Below, in pieces: positions 30,002-38,197 of a stretch of DNA of 64,000 bases. Made by a program: the position numbers and the translations under genes. The DNA comes from JALNZF01 sp049793155 (GTDB lineage: Bacteria; Nitrospirota; UBA9217). How positions within the stretch are numbered: position 1 is the first letter of the stretch; each line of letters begins with the position of its first letter. Where the stretch lies: positions 1 to 64,000 of the forward strand of contig JBARBN010000185.1 of assembly GCA_049793155.1 (NCBI GenBank). The letters are read 5' to 3'. The notes beneath the pieces are model-generated. The model saw only the letters and a program-made list of their open reading frames with translations. It did not search any database and was not told the origin of the DNA.

Positions 30002-30110
30002 TGTCATTCTGAGCGAAGCGAAGAATCTCACCCTTTCTGATAGTTGAGGCCCTTCACGGAGTTTACGCGGACGAGAGATTCTTCAGTCGCTTCGCTCCTT
30101 CAGAATGACA
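30002..30110. repeat. 109-bp imperfect palindrome (GTCATTCTGAGCGAAGCG type)
   Basis: A left arm starting TGTCATTCTGAGCGAAGCG and running through GAATCTC is mirrored by a right arm GAGATTCTTC...CGCTTCGCTCC...CAGAATGACA, with about 40 nt between. It resembles widely dispersed intergenic palindromes or MITE-like repeats known in many genomes. It fills most of the uvrA-lipoprotein gap (29904-30145). Confidence 0.8.
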
Positions 30111-30145
30111 ATTCGGAATTTATTCGAGTATTACCCGGAGGTCTT

Positions 30146-30619
30146 ATGATACGATCATGCATCCTTCTCGCGCTTGCGACTCTTCTCTTCACCACATCCG
30201 CGTGCAGCGCAAAAAAACCACCCGAACAGACGGCCATCAAAAGCAAGAACATCCTCACCGCGCTCAGGGACATCGACAAGGCATATGAGAAAAAAGACCT
30301 CTCCTCATTCATGGACAATGTGGCCCCCGGGTTTCAAGACAGGGAGGCTCTCTCCAAATCCCTTGCAGGTGTTTTCCTGAAAAACGAAACCATCCGCTTC
30401 AACATCCAGTACACCAAGATGCTCATCGTGGTCGAGGAAAAGGGTCCGATCAAGGTAACGTTCAACTGGGACGGGGAGTGGCTTGCCGTTGGAGGGACGA
30501 CCCAGAAAAACGGCGGGCGGGTAACGCTGATCTTTGACCCCGGAAGTTTCAAGCTCATGTCCATCGACGGGAAGAACCCCTTTGTGCCGCTGCCGGTGGT
30601 AATGCCGGGGAAACAGTAA
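30146..30619 (+). CDS. Small hypothetical lipoprotein
   Basis: 157 residues starting at an ATG with GGAGG five bases upstream; an upstream in-frame extension would cover the palindromic repeat and was rejected. Lipobox TSAC at about residue 20. The mature part (ALRDIDKAYEKKDLSSFMDNV) resembles a nuclear-transport-factor-2-like fold, as in proteins with a helix followed by an antiparallel sheet. Function unknown. Confidence 0.78.
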   Translation: MIRSCILLALATLLFTTSACSAKKPPEQTAIKSKNILTALRDIDKAYEKKDLSSFMDNVAPGFQDREALSKSLAGVFLKNETIRFNIQYTKMLIVVEEKGPIKVTFNWDGEWLAVGGTTQKNGGRVTLIFDPGSFKLMSIDGKNPFVPLPVVMPGKQ

Positions 30620-30628
30620 TTCTATTTT

Positions 30629-30705
30629 GGATTTCGGGTTGCGGATTTCGGATTGAAAAGACTTTTGAGCTTCTTGTCCGCATTCCGCATTCCGAAATCC
30701 GCAAT
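30629..30705. repeat. Heptamer inverted-repeat element F (upstream of nadB)
   Basis: Left arm GGATTTC, GGGTTGC, GGATTTC, GGATTGA (30629-30656); 21-nt spacer; right arm CCGCATT twice, CCGAAAT, CCGCAAT (30678-30705). It ends six bases before the nadB ATG, leaving no room for a normal ribosome site. Confidence 0.85.
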
Positions 30706-30711
30706 CATACT

Positions 30712-32289
30712 ATGCCCTTCACTGAAGAACACATAGAAACCGATTTCCTCATCATCGGCGGGGGTGTGGCCGGTCTGCGGGCAGCCATCGAACTGGCGCG
30801 GAACGGAGAGGTCCTGGTGGTGACCAAGGACGCGCCTACCGAGAGCAGCAGTGAATACGCCCAGGGCGGCGTCGCCGTGGTGCTCTCGGACGAGGACGAG
30901 ATCTCGATCCACTTCGATGACACCATTAGGGCCGGTGACGGGCTCTGCCTTCGCAATGCCGTTCGCACGCTCGTTGAAGAGGGCCCCACGCGGATACGGG
31001 AGCTCATCCTCTGGGGTGCGGAATTCGACAAAGAAGGCACGAAGCTCGCGTTCACGCAGGAAGCGGCCCACACCAAGCGCCGCATCCTCCATGCCCACGG
31101 GGACTCGACCGGCAAAGAGATCATGCGCGTACTGACCGACAAGGTCCGCTCCACCAGCACGGTTTCAAAGATCGACTTTGCCTTCACCCGGGACCTGATC
31201 ATAGAAAATGATCGCTGCGTCGGGGCCGTGGTCTGTCAGCAGGCGCTGCACAAGGTCCTCGTCATTTCCGCACGCGCGGTCCTGCTCGCCACGGGCGGGG
31301 CGGGCCAGTTGTTCGCGCGCACCACGAACCCTGCCGTGGCAACCGGCGACGGCATGGCCATGGCCTGCCGGGCTGGTGCCGCGCTCATGGATATGGAGTT
31401 CGTTCAATTTCATCCCACCGCGCTTTTTCTCAAGGGTGCGCCCCAGTTCCTGCTTTCCGAGGCCATGCGAGGCGAAGGCGGCATGCTGAAGAACAACCAG
31501 GGCAACCGCTTTATGGACCGCTACAGCTCAGCGCGCGAGCTCGCCCCACGCGACGTGGTCACCCGCGCCATTCAATCCGAAATGGCTGCGACGGGTGCCG
31601 ACCATGTATTTCTCGACATGACGCATTTAAATGCAGGTTACGTGATGCAGCGATTTCCCCGTATTTACCAGACCTGCAAGAACCTTGGCATCGACATCAC
31701 GAAGACGCCTGTCCCGGTATCGCCTGCGGCCCATTACATCATGGGCGGGGTGAAGACCGACCTCTGGGGCGCCACGTCAATTCCCGGACTTTTTGCAGCC
31801 GGCGAAGCCGCCTGTACCGGTGTACACGGCGCAAACCGGCTCGCGAGCAATTCATTATTGGAGGGTTTGGTCTACGGAGAACGGGCGGGCCTTGGAGCGG
31901 CGCGGTACGCGCGAAAGCACATCAACAAAAGCACCGGCAGGAAGCGTGATGTGGTCCATGCGGCGCATAAGGTGCGCCCTTGTTCAACTGCTCTCCCGGA
32001 CGTCTCGGACATCCGCTCTTCTCTCAAGAAACTCATGTGGGAGAAAGTGGGCATCGTACGGGTGAAAAAGGACCTGACCGCTGCGCTCAAGCAGCTCAAG
32101 GAGTGGGACCGGACGATGAAGGGACATGCCCCCGAGAGGAACGTATTCGAGATCAAGAACATGATCACGACTGCACTGCTCATTACCCGCTCGGCATTGC
32201 GGCGGGAAGGCAGCGTGGGGGCGCATTTCCGAAGTGATTTTCCGACCAAGGGAAAGAACTGGAGAAGGAGAACGGTGATAGAGAAGTGA
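30712..32289 (+). CDS. nadB: L-aspartate oxidase (NAD biosynthesis)
   Basis: 525-residue FAD enzyme oxidising aspartate to iminoaspartate. FAD motif GGGVAGLRAA, FVQFHPTAL, EAMRGEGG, SPAAHYIMGG and GEAACTGVHGANRLASNS identify NadB rather than fumarate reductase. The ATG at 30712 is fixed by homology of the N-terminus but has no Shine-Dalgarno sequence because element F abuts it. In anaerobes the acceptor is fumarate or quinone rather than O2. Confidence 0.95.
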   Translation: MPFTEEHIETDFLIIGGGVAGLRAAIELARNGEVLVVTKDAPTESSSEYAQGGVAVVLSDEDEISIHFDDTIRAGDGLCLRNAVRTLVEEGPTRIRELILWGAEFDKEGTKLAFTQEAAHTKRRILHAHGDSTGKEIMRVLTDKVRSTSTVSKIDFAFTRDLIIENDRCVGAVVCQQALHKVLVISARAVLLATGGAGQLFARTTNPAVATGDGMAMACRAGAALMDMEFVQFHPTALFLKGAPQFLLSEAMRGEGGMLKNNQGNRFMDRYSSARELAPRDVVTRAIQSEMAATGADHVFLDMTHLNAGYVMQRFPRIYQTCKNLGIDITKTPVPVSPAAHYIMGGVKTDLWGATSIPGLFAAGEAACTGVHGANRLASNSLLEGLVYGERAGLGAARYARKHINKSTGRKRDVVHAAHKVRPCSTALPDVSDIRSSLKKLMWEKVGIVRVKKDLTAALKQLKEWDRTMKGHAPERNVFEIKNMITTALLITRSALRREGSVGAHFRSDFPTKGKNWRRRTVIEK

Positions 32290-32407
32290 CATGGCCGCAA
32301 CTCACGTGCCATGAACTGGAATCTCCCCTAGGGAAAAGGTTGAAGGTCTCGCCCCCGAGGAGATCAGCGATAAAGCGACGGTTGGCATTAAGTGAACCGG
32401 GACAGAC

Positions 32408-32983
32408 TTACCAGCCCGGCGGTGGCGGCCAGTAGGGATTGGCGTAAGGCCAGCCCCAGGAGTCGTACATGAACGGCGATCGATAATAGAAGGGATCATA
32501 ATAATAGGGGTAATAATAGTTAGTCCCGTAGTATTCCTTTTGCTCCTGCCAGAGATATATCTCCCTGATCTCGAACACCGGATACACGTACTCCATCTCA
32601 TCGATCTTGCCCTTGCGAACATCGACAAATTCTCCCGCCATCGTGATCTCCCGTCCCCTCTTATACACCATCGGGTCGAGAAGCCCTTTTGACTTCGGAT
32701 AGAGAGCAAGGAACCTGCCTTGCGTACGCTCTGATCCCCTAAGGTAGCCGAGCGAATCAACGGTCACTCTGAGCGCCTCGATCTGCGAACCCTTCTCGGA
32801 GAAACGGGTCTCCGCGATCAGTCCTCCCAGGATGAATAGCTTGCCCTTATACGCATCGGGGGCTTCCCTGAGCTGGTTAAAGGAGATATCGCGCACTCCT
32901 TCCCTCATGACCTCGCGGGTCAGCACGGGTGAGCACGCTGAAAGAACAAGGGCAGTGGAAACTATGAAGAAGATCATTTTCAT
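32408..32983 (-). CDS. slp: Slp-family outer-membrane lipoprotein
   Basis: 191 residues. Lipobox LSAC, Slp-like domain (ISFNQLREAPDAYKGK; LGGLIAETRF) and a Tyr/Pro/Trp-rich tail from about residue 150 (YYYPYYYDP; WPPPPGW). Slp proteins are starvation- or stress-related in enterobacteria; role here unknown. The promoter position suggests a leaderless transcript. Confidence 0.85.
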   Translation of the reverse strand: MKMIFFIVSTALVLSACSPVLTREVMREGVRDISFNQLREAPDAYKGKLFILGGLIAETRFSEKGSQIEALRVTVDSLGYLRGSERTQGRFLALYPKSKGLLDPMVYKRGREITMAGEFVDVRKGKIDEMEYVYPVFEIREIYLWQEQKEYYGTNYYYPYYYDPFYYRSPFMYDSWGWPYANPYWPPPPGW

Positions 32984-32989
32984 GATTAT

Positions 32990-33017
32990 ATTATGGCACC
33001 CAAAGTGGAAATGTCAA
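32990..33017 (-). promoter_or_regulatory. Promoter of slp
   Basis: Minus-strand TTGACA (33017-33012), 16-bp spacer, CATAAT (32995-32990). The expected start site falls on or next to the slp ATG at 32983, with no ribosome site between. Confidence 0.6.
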
Positions 33018-33037
33018 GCCACGTCCTGCATTATCAA

Positions 33038-33067
33038 TTGCATCCCCGCACTTGTCCATGGTATACT
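33038..33067 (+). promoter_or_regulatory. Promoter of the glutaredoxin operon
   Basis: TTGCAT (33038-33043) and TATACT (33062-33067) with an 18-bp spacer, 26 bp before the glutaredoxin ATG, which has a GAGGGAGG ribosome site. Confidence 0.5.
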
Positions 33068-33093
33068 TGGATTGTCATCTTGAGGGAGGACCT

Positions 33094-33357
33094 ATGCCAT
33101 CAAAGAAAGCGAAGATAACCCTTTACACCCTCAGCACTTGTTCGCACTGCCTGCGCACCAAGCGCTTCTTCAAGGAACAGGGGATCGAGACGGAGATCAT
33201 TGATGTGGACCTTCTGACCGGTGCGGAGCGAGAGCGTGTCATGACCGAAGTCCGGAAGCTTAACCCCGACTGCAGTTTTCCGACCATCTGCATCGACGAA
33301 GACGTGATCGTTGGTTTCAACGAAGAAAAATTGCGCAAGGTATTGAGCCTGAAATGA
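33094..33357 (+). CDS. Glutaredoxin-like thiol-disulfide protein
   Basis: 87 residues with the thioredoxin-fold start ITLYTLSTCSHC and active site CSHC, cis-Pro region FPTICID. The ATG at 33094 follows GAGGGAGG. It overlaps the next gene by 4 bp, so the two are coupled. Confidence 0.9.
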   Translation: MPSKKAKITLYTLSTCSHCLRTKRFFKEQGIETEIIDVDLLTGAERERVMTEVRKLNPDCSFPTICIDEDVIVGFNEEKLRKVLSLK

Positions 33358-33686
33358 CCCCGGACAAACTTTACGATATTCTGTCCAAATATGCCGAGTC
33401 ACAGGGCATCCGCCTGAACAAGGACAAGCCTTTCGTCTTAGATATCCTGCAGGGCCTGCTCACGAACGAGGCCCGCTACGGTTACCGTTCCTGTCCCTGC
33501 CGTCTTGCCTGGGCGGTGAAGGAAAAGGACGCGGACATTGTTTGTCCCTGCGTGTACCGGGATCCGGACGTCAGGGAATTTGGAAGCTGCTTTTGCGGAC
33601 TCTATGTTTCGATAGACTGGAACGAAGAAAAGATCGAACATCGTCAGGTGCCGGAGCGGAGACCGAAAGAGAAGAGAGCGACGTAA
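33354..33686 (+). CDS. Ferredoxin-thioredoxin reductase catalytic-subunit-like protein
   Basis: 110 residues with the FTR-beta cysteine pattern CPC-x14-CPC-x12-CFC binding a [4Fe-4S] cluster beside a redox disulfide. The His of the usual CHC motif is Phe here, a variation seen in anaerobe homologues. Coupling to the glutaredoxin suggests it reduces that protein using ferredoxin-type electrons. Confidence 0.88.
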   Translation: MTPDKLYDILSKYAESQGIRLNKDKPFVLDILQGLLTNEARYGYRSCPCRLAWAVKEKDADIVCPCVYRDPDVREFGSCFCGLYVSIDWNEEKIEHRQVPERRPKEKRAT

Positions 33687-33846
33687 AAATCATTTCACCG
33701 CTGAGGCGCAGAGAAAATCAATTAAACCATCGGCAATAAACCATCCGTTGGATTATAGCCATAGACCACGGGCGGGATACTATCTGATAGAGCAAGGCAT
33801 ACATCCTGTTACCCTGTCAAAAAATCATTGAAAGGTTTTCGGTATA

Positions 33847-34239
33847 ATGAAGAAAAAAGTCAAGAGCAAGAAGAAGCAGGACATGCCGGAGTTCCTTTTC
33901 AAGGAATTCACTCCTGAAGAGGACAAGCTTTACGTGGAAGCGGTGAGCAAGTACCGTGAGGCAATCGAAGCAGGAAAGACCCTGCGCCAGGCATATGAAA
34001 GCTATTCGATAACCGACAAGGGCCTGGAGTCGCTGATCCATGCGGATTTTCTGAAGATCATGATCGCCGAGCGCCATTTTGAAAAACGCCAAAGCCTTGA
34101 AGAGGTGGCCAGGGCCCTCGACGTATCTCCCGATCTTGTCAAGGACACCTACAAGCGAATGCTCCAGGAAGTCGGGGTCACGGCAGCCAATCAGTTCGGA
34201 CGTGAGTACGGCGATTCCATTAAGAAGACGAACGATTAA
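33847..34239 (+). CDS. Small hypothetical protein, HTH-like
   Basis: 130 residues, Lys-rich start, then helices; the region QSLEEVARALDVSPDLVKDTYKRML looks like a helix-turn-helix (quoted positions about 79-103). Not recognised otherwise. The start is uncertain: the ATG overlaps a TATAAT-like string and the next Met is at 33883. Confidence 0.6.
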   Translation: MKKKVKSKKKQDMPEFLFKEFTPEEDKLYVEAVSKYREAIEAGKTLRQAYESYSITDKGLESLIHADFLKIMIAERHFEKRQSLEEVARALDVSPDLVKDTYKRMLQEVGVTAANQFGREYGDSIKKTND

Positions 34240-34273
34240 CCGAGGAATGCTTCACGGTGGATGAGTGCAAGGA

Positions 34274-34316
34274 CAAAGACAGGGCGATCATGCAATACAT
34301 GGTCGCCCTGTTTGTG
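34274..34316. terminator. Hairpin between convergent genes, probable terminator
   Basis: ACAGGGCGA (34279-34287) pairs with TCGCCCTGT (34303-34311). It sits between the hypothetical gene on + and tauE on -, but the T tract is weak on both sides. Confidence 0.45.
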
Positions 34317-34425
34317 CCGTGTGGGGACGTCCGCATCTGGAGCCTCATGCACAATTCCTTCGCTGATATCCGAGGAAGCCTCGCTGCCGGATCGATCTGA
34401 GGATTTGGACCGAGTCGCCGCCGGC

Positions 34426-35187
34426 CTATCGGATGAAGTAGACAACCGCCACAACCAGCCCGACGATAACAACGATCCAGCGTAGAATGACCGGCTTGAT
34501 CCTGCCCGCCACCCTGCCGCCGAGCACGCCGCCCGCGAGCGCGCCCACGGCCATGACCGCAGCAGCGGTCCAGAGGACCTTGCCGGAAAAGAGAAAGAAG
34601 AAGGCTGCCACGATATTGATAACGAAGGAGAGCGATTGCTTTAAGGCATTCAGCCGGGTGAGCGAGTCATCGAGAACGAGCCCCAGGATGGCAAGCATCA
34701 TCACGCCGAGTCCTGCTCCGAAATATCCCCCGTATATCGCAGCCAGAAAGATCGGCAGGATGGACCAGGCCTCATGGGGATGAGTGCGGCCGCTGCCGCT
34801 CATCCGCGCCATGACCACGTTCCGCAGCCGGTCCTGGAACGCAAGCAGGATGACTGCGATAAGGATTAGGTACGGGATAAGTTTCCGGAACGTGGCTTCG
34901 CTCGTGGTAAGGAGCAGGATTGCACCGGTGAGGCCGCCGAGGATGCCGGTGGGCAGAAGCATCCACATCCGTTTCCCCTGCCCCCGAAGATCCGTCCGCT
35001 GGGCAACAGTACCTCCTATGTACCCCGGGCAGAGCGCAACCGTGTTCGTCACGTTCGCGATCACCGGTGAAACGCCTACCGCGGTCAACATGGGGAAGGT
35101 GATAAGCGTGCCGCCCCCTGCGATCGCGTTCACGAACCCGCCCGCCACTGCAGCAAAACCTATCATAATATAATCAAAGGCTGTCAT
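34426..35187 (-). CDS. TauE/SafE-family anion permease
   Basis: 253 residues, seven to eight transmembrane helices, with the family's GGFVNAIAGGGTLITFPML start and the second-repeat GAGLGVMMLA. The family exports sulfite, sulfoacetate or similar anions; sulfite export would suit a sulfate reducer but this is inference. Lies 150 bp downstream of cooS on the same strand. Confidence 0.88.
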   Translation of the reverse strand: MTAFDYIMIGFAAVAGGFVNAIAGGGTLITFPMLTAVGVSPVIANVTNTVALCPGYIGGTVAQRTDLRGQGKRMWMLLPTGILGGLTGAILLLTTSEATFRKLIPYLILIAVILLAFQDRLRNVVMARMSGSGRTHPHEAWSILPIFLAAIYGGYFGAGLGVMMLAILGLVLDDSLTRLNALKQSLSFVINIVAAFFFLFSGKVLWTAAAVMAVGALAGGVLGGRVAGRIKPVILRWIVVIVGLVVAVVYFIR

Positions 35188-35337
35188 AGATGGATAGAGA
35201 ACGTATCATCCGATAGCCCTGATTGTACCGTAAAGAGGCACAGAGTGCAAAGGAAAGGTATCGAACTGAATCCCCTTCATGTCACTTGCTCCCTTCGCCT
35301 CCGTACGAGAACGGAATAACCTGTTGCCATGTCGTCA

Positions 35338-37242
35338 CTACGGCGTAAGGCCGAGGGCGACCCGCTTCTTCGTGATACGCGCGTCGAGCAGTGCCGCGCC
35401 TTTGACCGGGTCAGGCTCCACAACAAAGGTCGCGCCAACGAGGCCTTCGAGCCCGTTCAAAAGGACGTCGGTGACAATCTTCGAGCCGAGGACATTAGGC
35501 GGCAGGCCGAGATGGGTGTAGATTCCTGATGCCACTGCATACGTGCCGATCGCAGCCGCCTTTTCGGAATACCACTCGGGAGACGATGCGCCCACGGGCA
35601 GATCGGAGATGTCCACGCCCAGTTCCTTTGCCACAAGGCCGCAGAGCTGCAGAATTCTCGAGTTGTCCACACAACTCCCGACGTGAAGCACGGGCGGCAC
35701 GCCAAGAGCGCCGCACACTTCTTTGAGCCCCGGCCCCGCCATCTCAATGCCCTCGGGCACCAGGAGCCCCGCCTTGCCTGCGGCAGGAGTACAACACCCG
35801 GTCACGAGGACCAGAATGTCTTTTTTGATCAGTTCCTTTATAAGGGTCACGTTTGCCGAGTCCTGTTTGATCTTGGGATTGTTGCAGCCCACCACGCCGA
35901 CGATGCCGCGCACCTTGCCTGCCTTGATCGCGTCGATGATCGGGGTCAGTGTACCGCCCAGGGCCGCGAGGATCGCCTCGTTCGAAAAGCCCGTCATGAT
36001 GTCTACCGGCTCGCCGGGGATCTCTACGCGGGACTGATCGCGCTTCTCAAAGCCCTCGACTGCCAGGCGGACGATGGCCCGGGCCTGTTCCCGCGCGTTG
36101 TGCGGCTTTACCTCGTAATGGACGGCGCCCGTAAACCGCGCCTTTTCCGAGGTCGTGATGAATTTGGTGTGGTAGCAGGCGGCGGTCTGGACCAGGCTCG
36201 GCATGATGCACTGATAGTCCACTACCAGCGCCTCGACCGCGCCGGTCACGATCGCGAGCTCGGTCATCAGGTGGTTGCCCGCGATGGGAATGCCCTGACG
36301 CATGAGGAGTTCGTTGCCGGTGCAGCAAAGCCCCGCAAGGTTGATGCCCACCGCGCCTTTTTCAGCGGCCAGGGCGATCAGGTCGGCGTCGTTCACCGCC
36401 AGCAGGATCATCTCCGACACCACGGGGTTGTGGCCGTGCACCAGGATGTTGACCTGGTCTTTCTTGATAACGCCGAGGTTTACCTGGGCCTTCCGCGGAG
36501 TGGGAGTGCCGAAGAGGCAGTCCGAAAGCTCGGTGCCGATCATGGAGCCCGACCAGCCGTCGGAGAGGGCGGTGCGCGCCGCGTGAACAAGGGTATTCAC
36601 CGCGTCGTTGTCGCAGCCCATGTGGGTGCGGTGCATCATCTCGACGATCTCGCGGTCCACGCCGCGGGGGGTCATGCCGAGTTTCTTCCATATTGCCCTG
36701 CGCTTTTCCGGGGCCCGGTGCAGGAACGCGACTTCCTTCCTGCGGCTGCCGAAGTCCTTAAAGCATTCCTCCACGAAATCGGCGGCAATTGCCATCAGTT
36801 CCCTGCCCTCGGTTTTAATCCCCAACTCGCCGGCAAGCCGCCGCAGCTTCGGCTCGTCACGGATCGTGTAGCCTTCCGCGCGGCCCTCGACAACGGCCTC
36901 AAGGGTCTCGATCAGGTCGCGACCGTGATCGGAGTGGCCCGCTGATCCGCCGGCGATGAACCTGCCGAGATTCCGGGCAACAATAACGTCGGCGTCGGCC
37001 CCGCACACGCCCCGCTGCATCTTGCCGTCCTTCTTGGGACTGATGCGGCAGGGGCCCATGATACAGTTCTTGCAAGTCAGGCCGAGGTCGCAGAACGTAC
37101 AATGAGGCGTCTGAGCCTGCAGCCGGTCCCAGGCGGTTTCCACGCCGTCCTTCTTCGCCTTGGCGAGCATTGCCCATGCATCGGGATGGATCGACTGCTT
37201 CCGTGCGTCAAATTCCTTTTCTTTCGCTTCCTTGGTCGACAT
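35338..37242 (-). CDS. cooS: Anaerobic carbon monoxide dehydrogenase catalytic subunit
   Basis: 634-residue Ni-Fe enzyme interconverting CO and CO2. B/D-cluster Cys pattern CTFCDLGLTCKNCIMGPCR near residue 48; C-cluster ligands HGHNP, AGLCCTGNE, GVVGCNNPK, VTGCCTP and HVGSCVDN; catalytic Lys region SPEWYSEKAA. All are intact. The ATG has AGGAGG. No CooC, CooF or ACS subunits are adjacent, so this is a solo CODH. A PAS-LytTR gene and an operator-like array lie directly upstream. Confidence 0.97.
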   Translation of the reverse strand: MSTKEAKEKEFDARKQSIHPDAWAMLAKAKKDGVETAWDRLQAQTPHCTFCDLGLTCKNCIMGPCRISPKKDGKMQRGVCGADADVIVARNLGRFIAGGSAGHSDHGRDLIETLEAVVEGRAEGYTIRDEPKLRRLAGELGIKTEGRELMAIAADFVEECFKDFGSRRKEVAFLHRAPEKRRAIWKKLGMTPRGVDREIVEMMHRTHMGCDNDAVNTLVHAARTALSDGWSGSMIGTELSDCLFGTPTPRKAQVNLGVIKKDQVNILVHGHNPVVSEMILLAVNDADLIALAAEKGAVGINLAGLCCTGNELLMRQGIPIAGNHLMTELAIVTGAVEALVVDYQCIMPSLVQTAACYHTKFITTSEKARFTGAVHYEVKPHNAREQARAIVRLAVEGFEKRDQSRVEIPGEPVDIMTGFSNEAILAALGGTLTPIIDAIKAGKVRGIVGVVGCNNPKIKQDSANVTLIKELIKKDILVLVTGCCTPAAGKAGLLVPEGIEMAGPGLKEVCGALGVPPVLHVGSCVDNSRILQLCGLVAKELGVDISDLPVGASSPEWYSEKAAAIGTYAVASGIYTHLGLPPNVLGSKIVTDVLLNGLEGLVGATFVVEPDPVKGAALLDARITKKRVALGLTP

Positions 37243-37272
37243 CGTCTTGCCCTCCTGTCGAGATCTTTATTT

Positions 37273-37308
37273 GCAAAGCCCGCAGTTCATCGGAGATGCG
37301 GGCCTTGC
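37273..37308 (-). promoter_or_regulatory. Stem-loop in the cooS leader
   Basis: GGCCCGCA pairs with TGCGGGC(T) around a 12-nt loop, extended by GCAA/TTGC ends. It lies between the LytTR sites and the cooS ribosome site. No T run follows, so it is not a plain terminator. Confidence 0.45.
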
Positions 37309-37355
37309 CTGTACGCAGGCTACCTCGAAAGAAAAGAGTGTTCAATGAATTTTGG

Positions 37356-37385
37356 ACGAACGGCAAAAAGGAGGTGATGAGCGGA
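37356..37385 (-). promoter_or_regulatory. Degenerate second copy of the LytTR-site array
   Basis: This 30-bp stretch is a direct repeat of 37408-37436 with changes: ACGAACGGC, a degraded middle, and ATGAGCGGA on the plus strand. It may be an auxiliary or decayed site set. Confidence 0.45.
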
Positions 37386-37407
37386 TGAAGGCTATGCGAA
37401 GATGGTT

Positions 37408-37436
37408 ACGAACGGTAAAAAACGGTGATGAACGGT
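37408..37436 (-). promoter_or_regulatory. Triple LytTR-type operator upstream of cooS
   Basis: On the minus strand three 9-bp sites ACCGTTCAT (37436-37428), ACCGTTTTT (37426-37418) and ACCGTTCGT (37416-37408) repeat every 10 bp. The outer two match the LytTR consensus [TA][AC][CA]GTTN[AG][TG] fully; the middle one misses one position. They lie between rcoM-like and cooS. Confidence 0.7.
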
Positions 37437-38144
37437 CTATCGAAGCGCAAGGGCCTGCTTGAACTCGGCCAGTTTCCGGCGGGCGAGGGGGACGGGTGGA
37501 ATGCTCTCCCGGTCAAAAGAGATCACCGCCCGTCCGACGGCAGCACGGGATATCTTTCTCACGTACTTCAGGTTCACGATAAAGCTCCTGTGTACGCGGA
37601 AAAAGCTCGAGCCTGTATAACGTTGGAGAATGACCTTCAAACTCAGATGGAGATAATAAGAACGGTCTGCGGTAAATACCTTGCAATAATTGCCGTCGGA
37701 CCGGATGCAGTAGACCGAATCAGCATCGAGAAAACGGCAAACGCCGTTGTCGTAGACCGGGAACTTCTTGAGTTCCATCCTGCCGCTGTTCGCGTTCATC
37801 GCCGCGCCCGTCTGCTCGCTCACGTCGATAAAGGTCATGGCCCAATGCGGCCGGGGCACGGGGACGACGATCTCGAAGCGGGACAGGTTGATCATCAGCA
37901 CCTTGTTCAGCACGTCGATGACCATGGCAAAGGGCGTATCGGCCTTGGCCTCGCCCAACTCCTTCAGGAGGCCCTTGATCTTTTCCTGGGTCCTGCGGGG
38001 GTGGTAATCGAGCAGTTTCTTCCCCAGCCCCGCACCCATGGCCGGGGCGAGCAGCATCCTGGCATAGTCGTTCATGCCGATGACATGGAAGTCGGACGAG
38101 AGAAGGACCAGACCTATGCTCAGACAGCTCTTCAGGTTTTGCAT
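37437..38144 (-). CDS. rcoM: PAS-LytTR regulator resembling the CO sensor RcoM
   Basis: 235 residues: N-terminal PAS domain (1-115) and C-terminal LytTR DNA-binding domain (about 128-230; FRVHRSFIVNLKYV). H48 in DYHPRRTQEK and M74 in FAMVIDV align, as I recall the sequence, with the heme ligands His74 and Met104 of Burkholderia RcoM; the ferric-heme Cys94 equivalent is absent. It lies directly upstream of cooS with LytTR-type sites between, so CO-responsive activation of cooS is inferred. It could instead be a non-heme PAS-LytTR protein. Confidence 0.72.
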   Translation of the reverse strand: MQNLKSCLSIGLVLLSSDFHVIGMNDYARMLLAPAMGAGLGKKLLDYHPRRTQEKIKGLLKELGEAKADTPFAMVIDVLNKVLMINLSRFEIVVPVPRPHWAMTFIDVSEQTGAAMNANSGRMELKKFPVYDNGVCRFLDADSVYCIRSDGNYCKVFTADRSYYLHLSLKVILQRYTGSSFFRVHRSFIVNLKYVRKISRAAVGRAVISFDRESIPPVPLARRKLAEFKQALALR

Positions 38145-38197
38145 CTTGTCCTAAATGAATTTGTCGCGGAAAGACCGGGACGATGGCCCTGCGTTCG

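Noticed and set aside
33843..33848. TATAAT as a promoter for the small hypothetical gene
   Set aside because: It overlaps the ATG at 33847 and has no -35 partner at proper distance; probably coincidental unless the true start is 33883.
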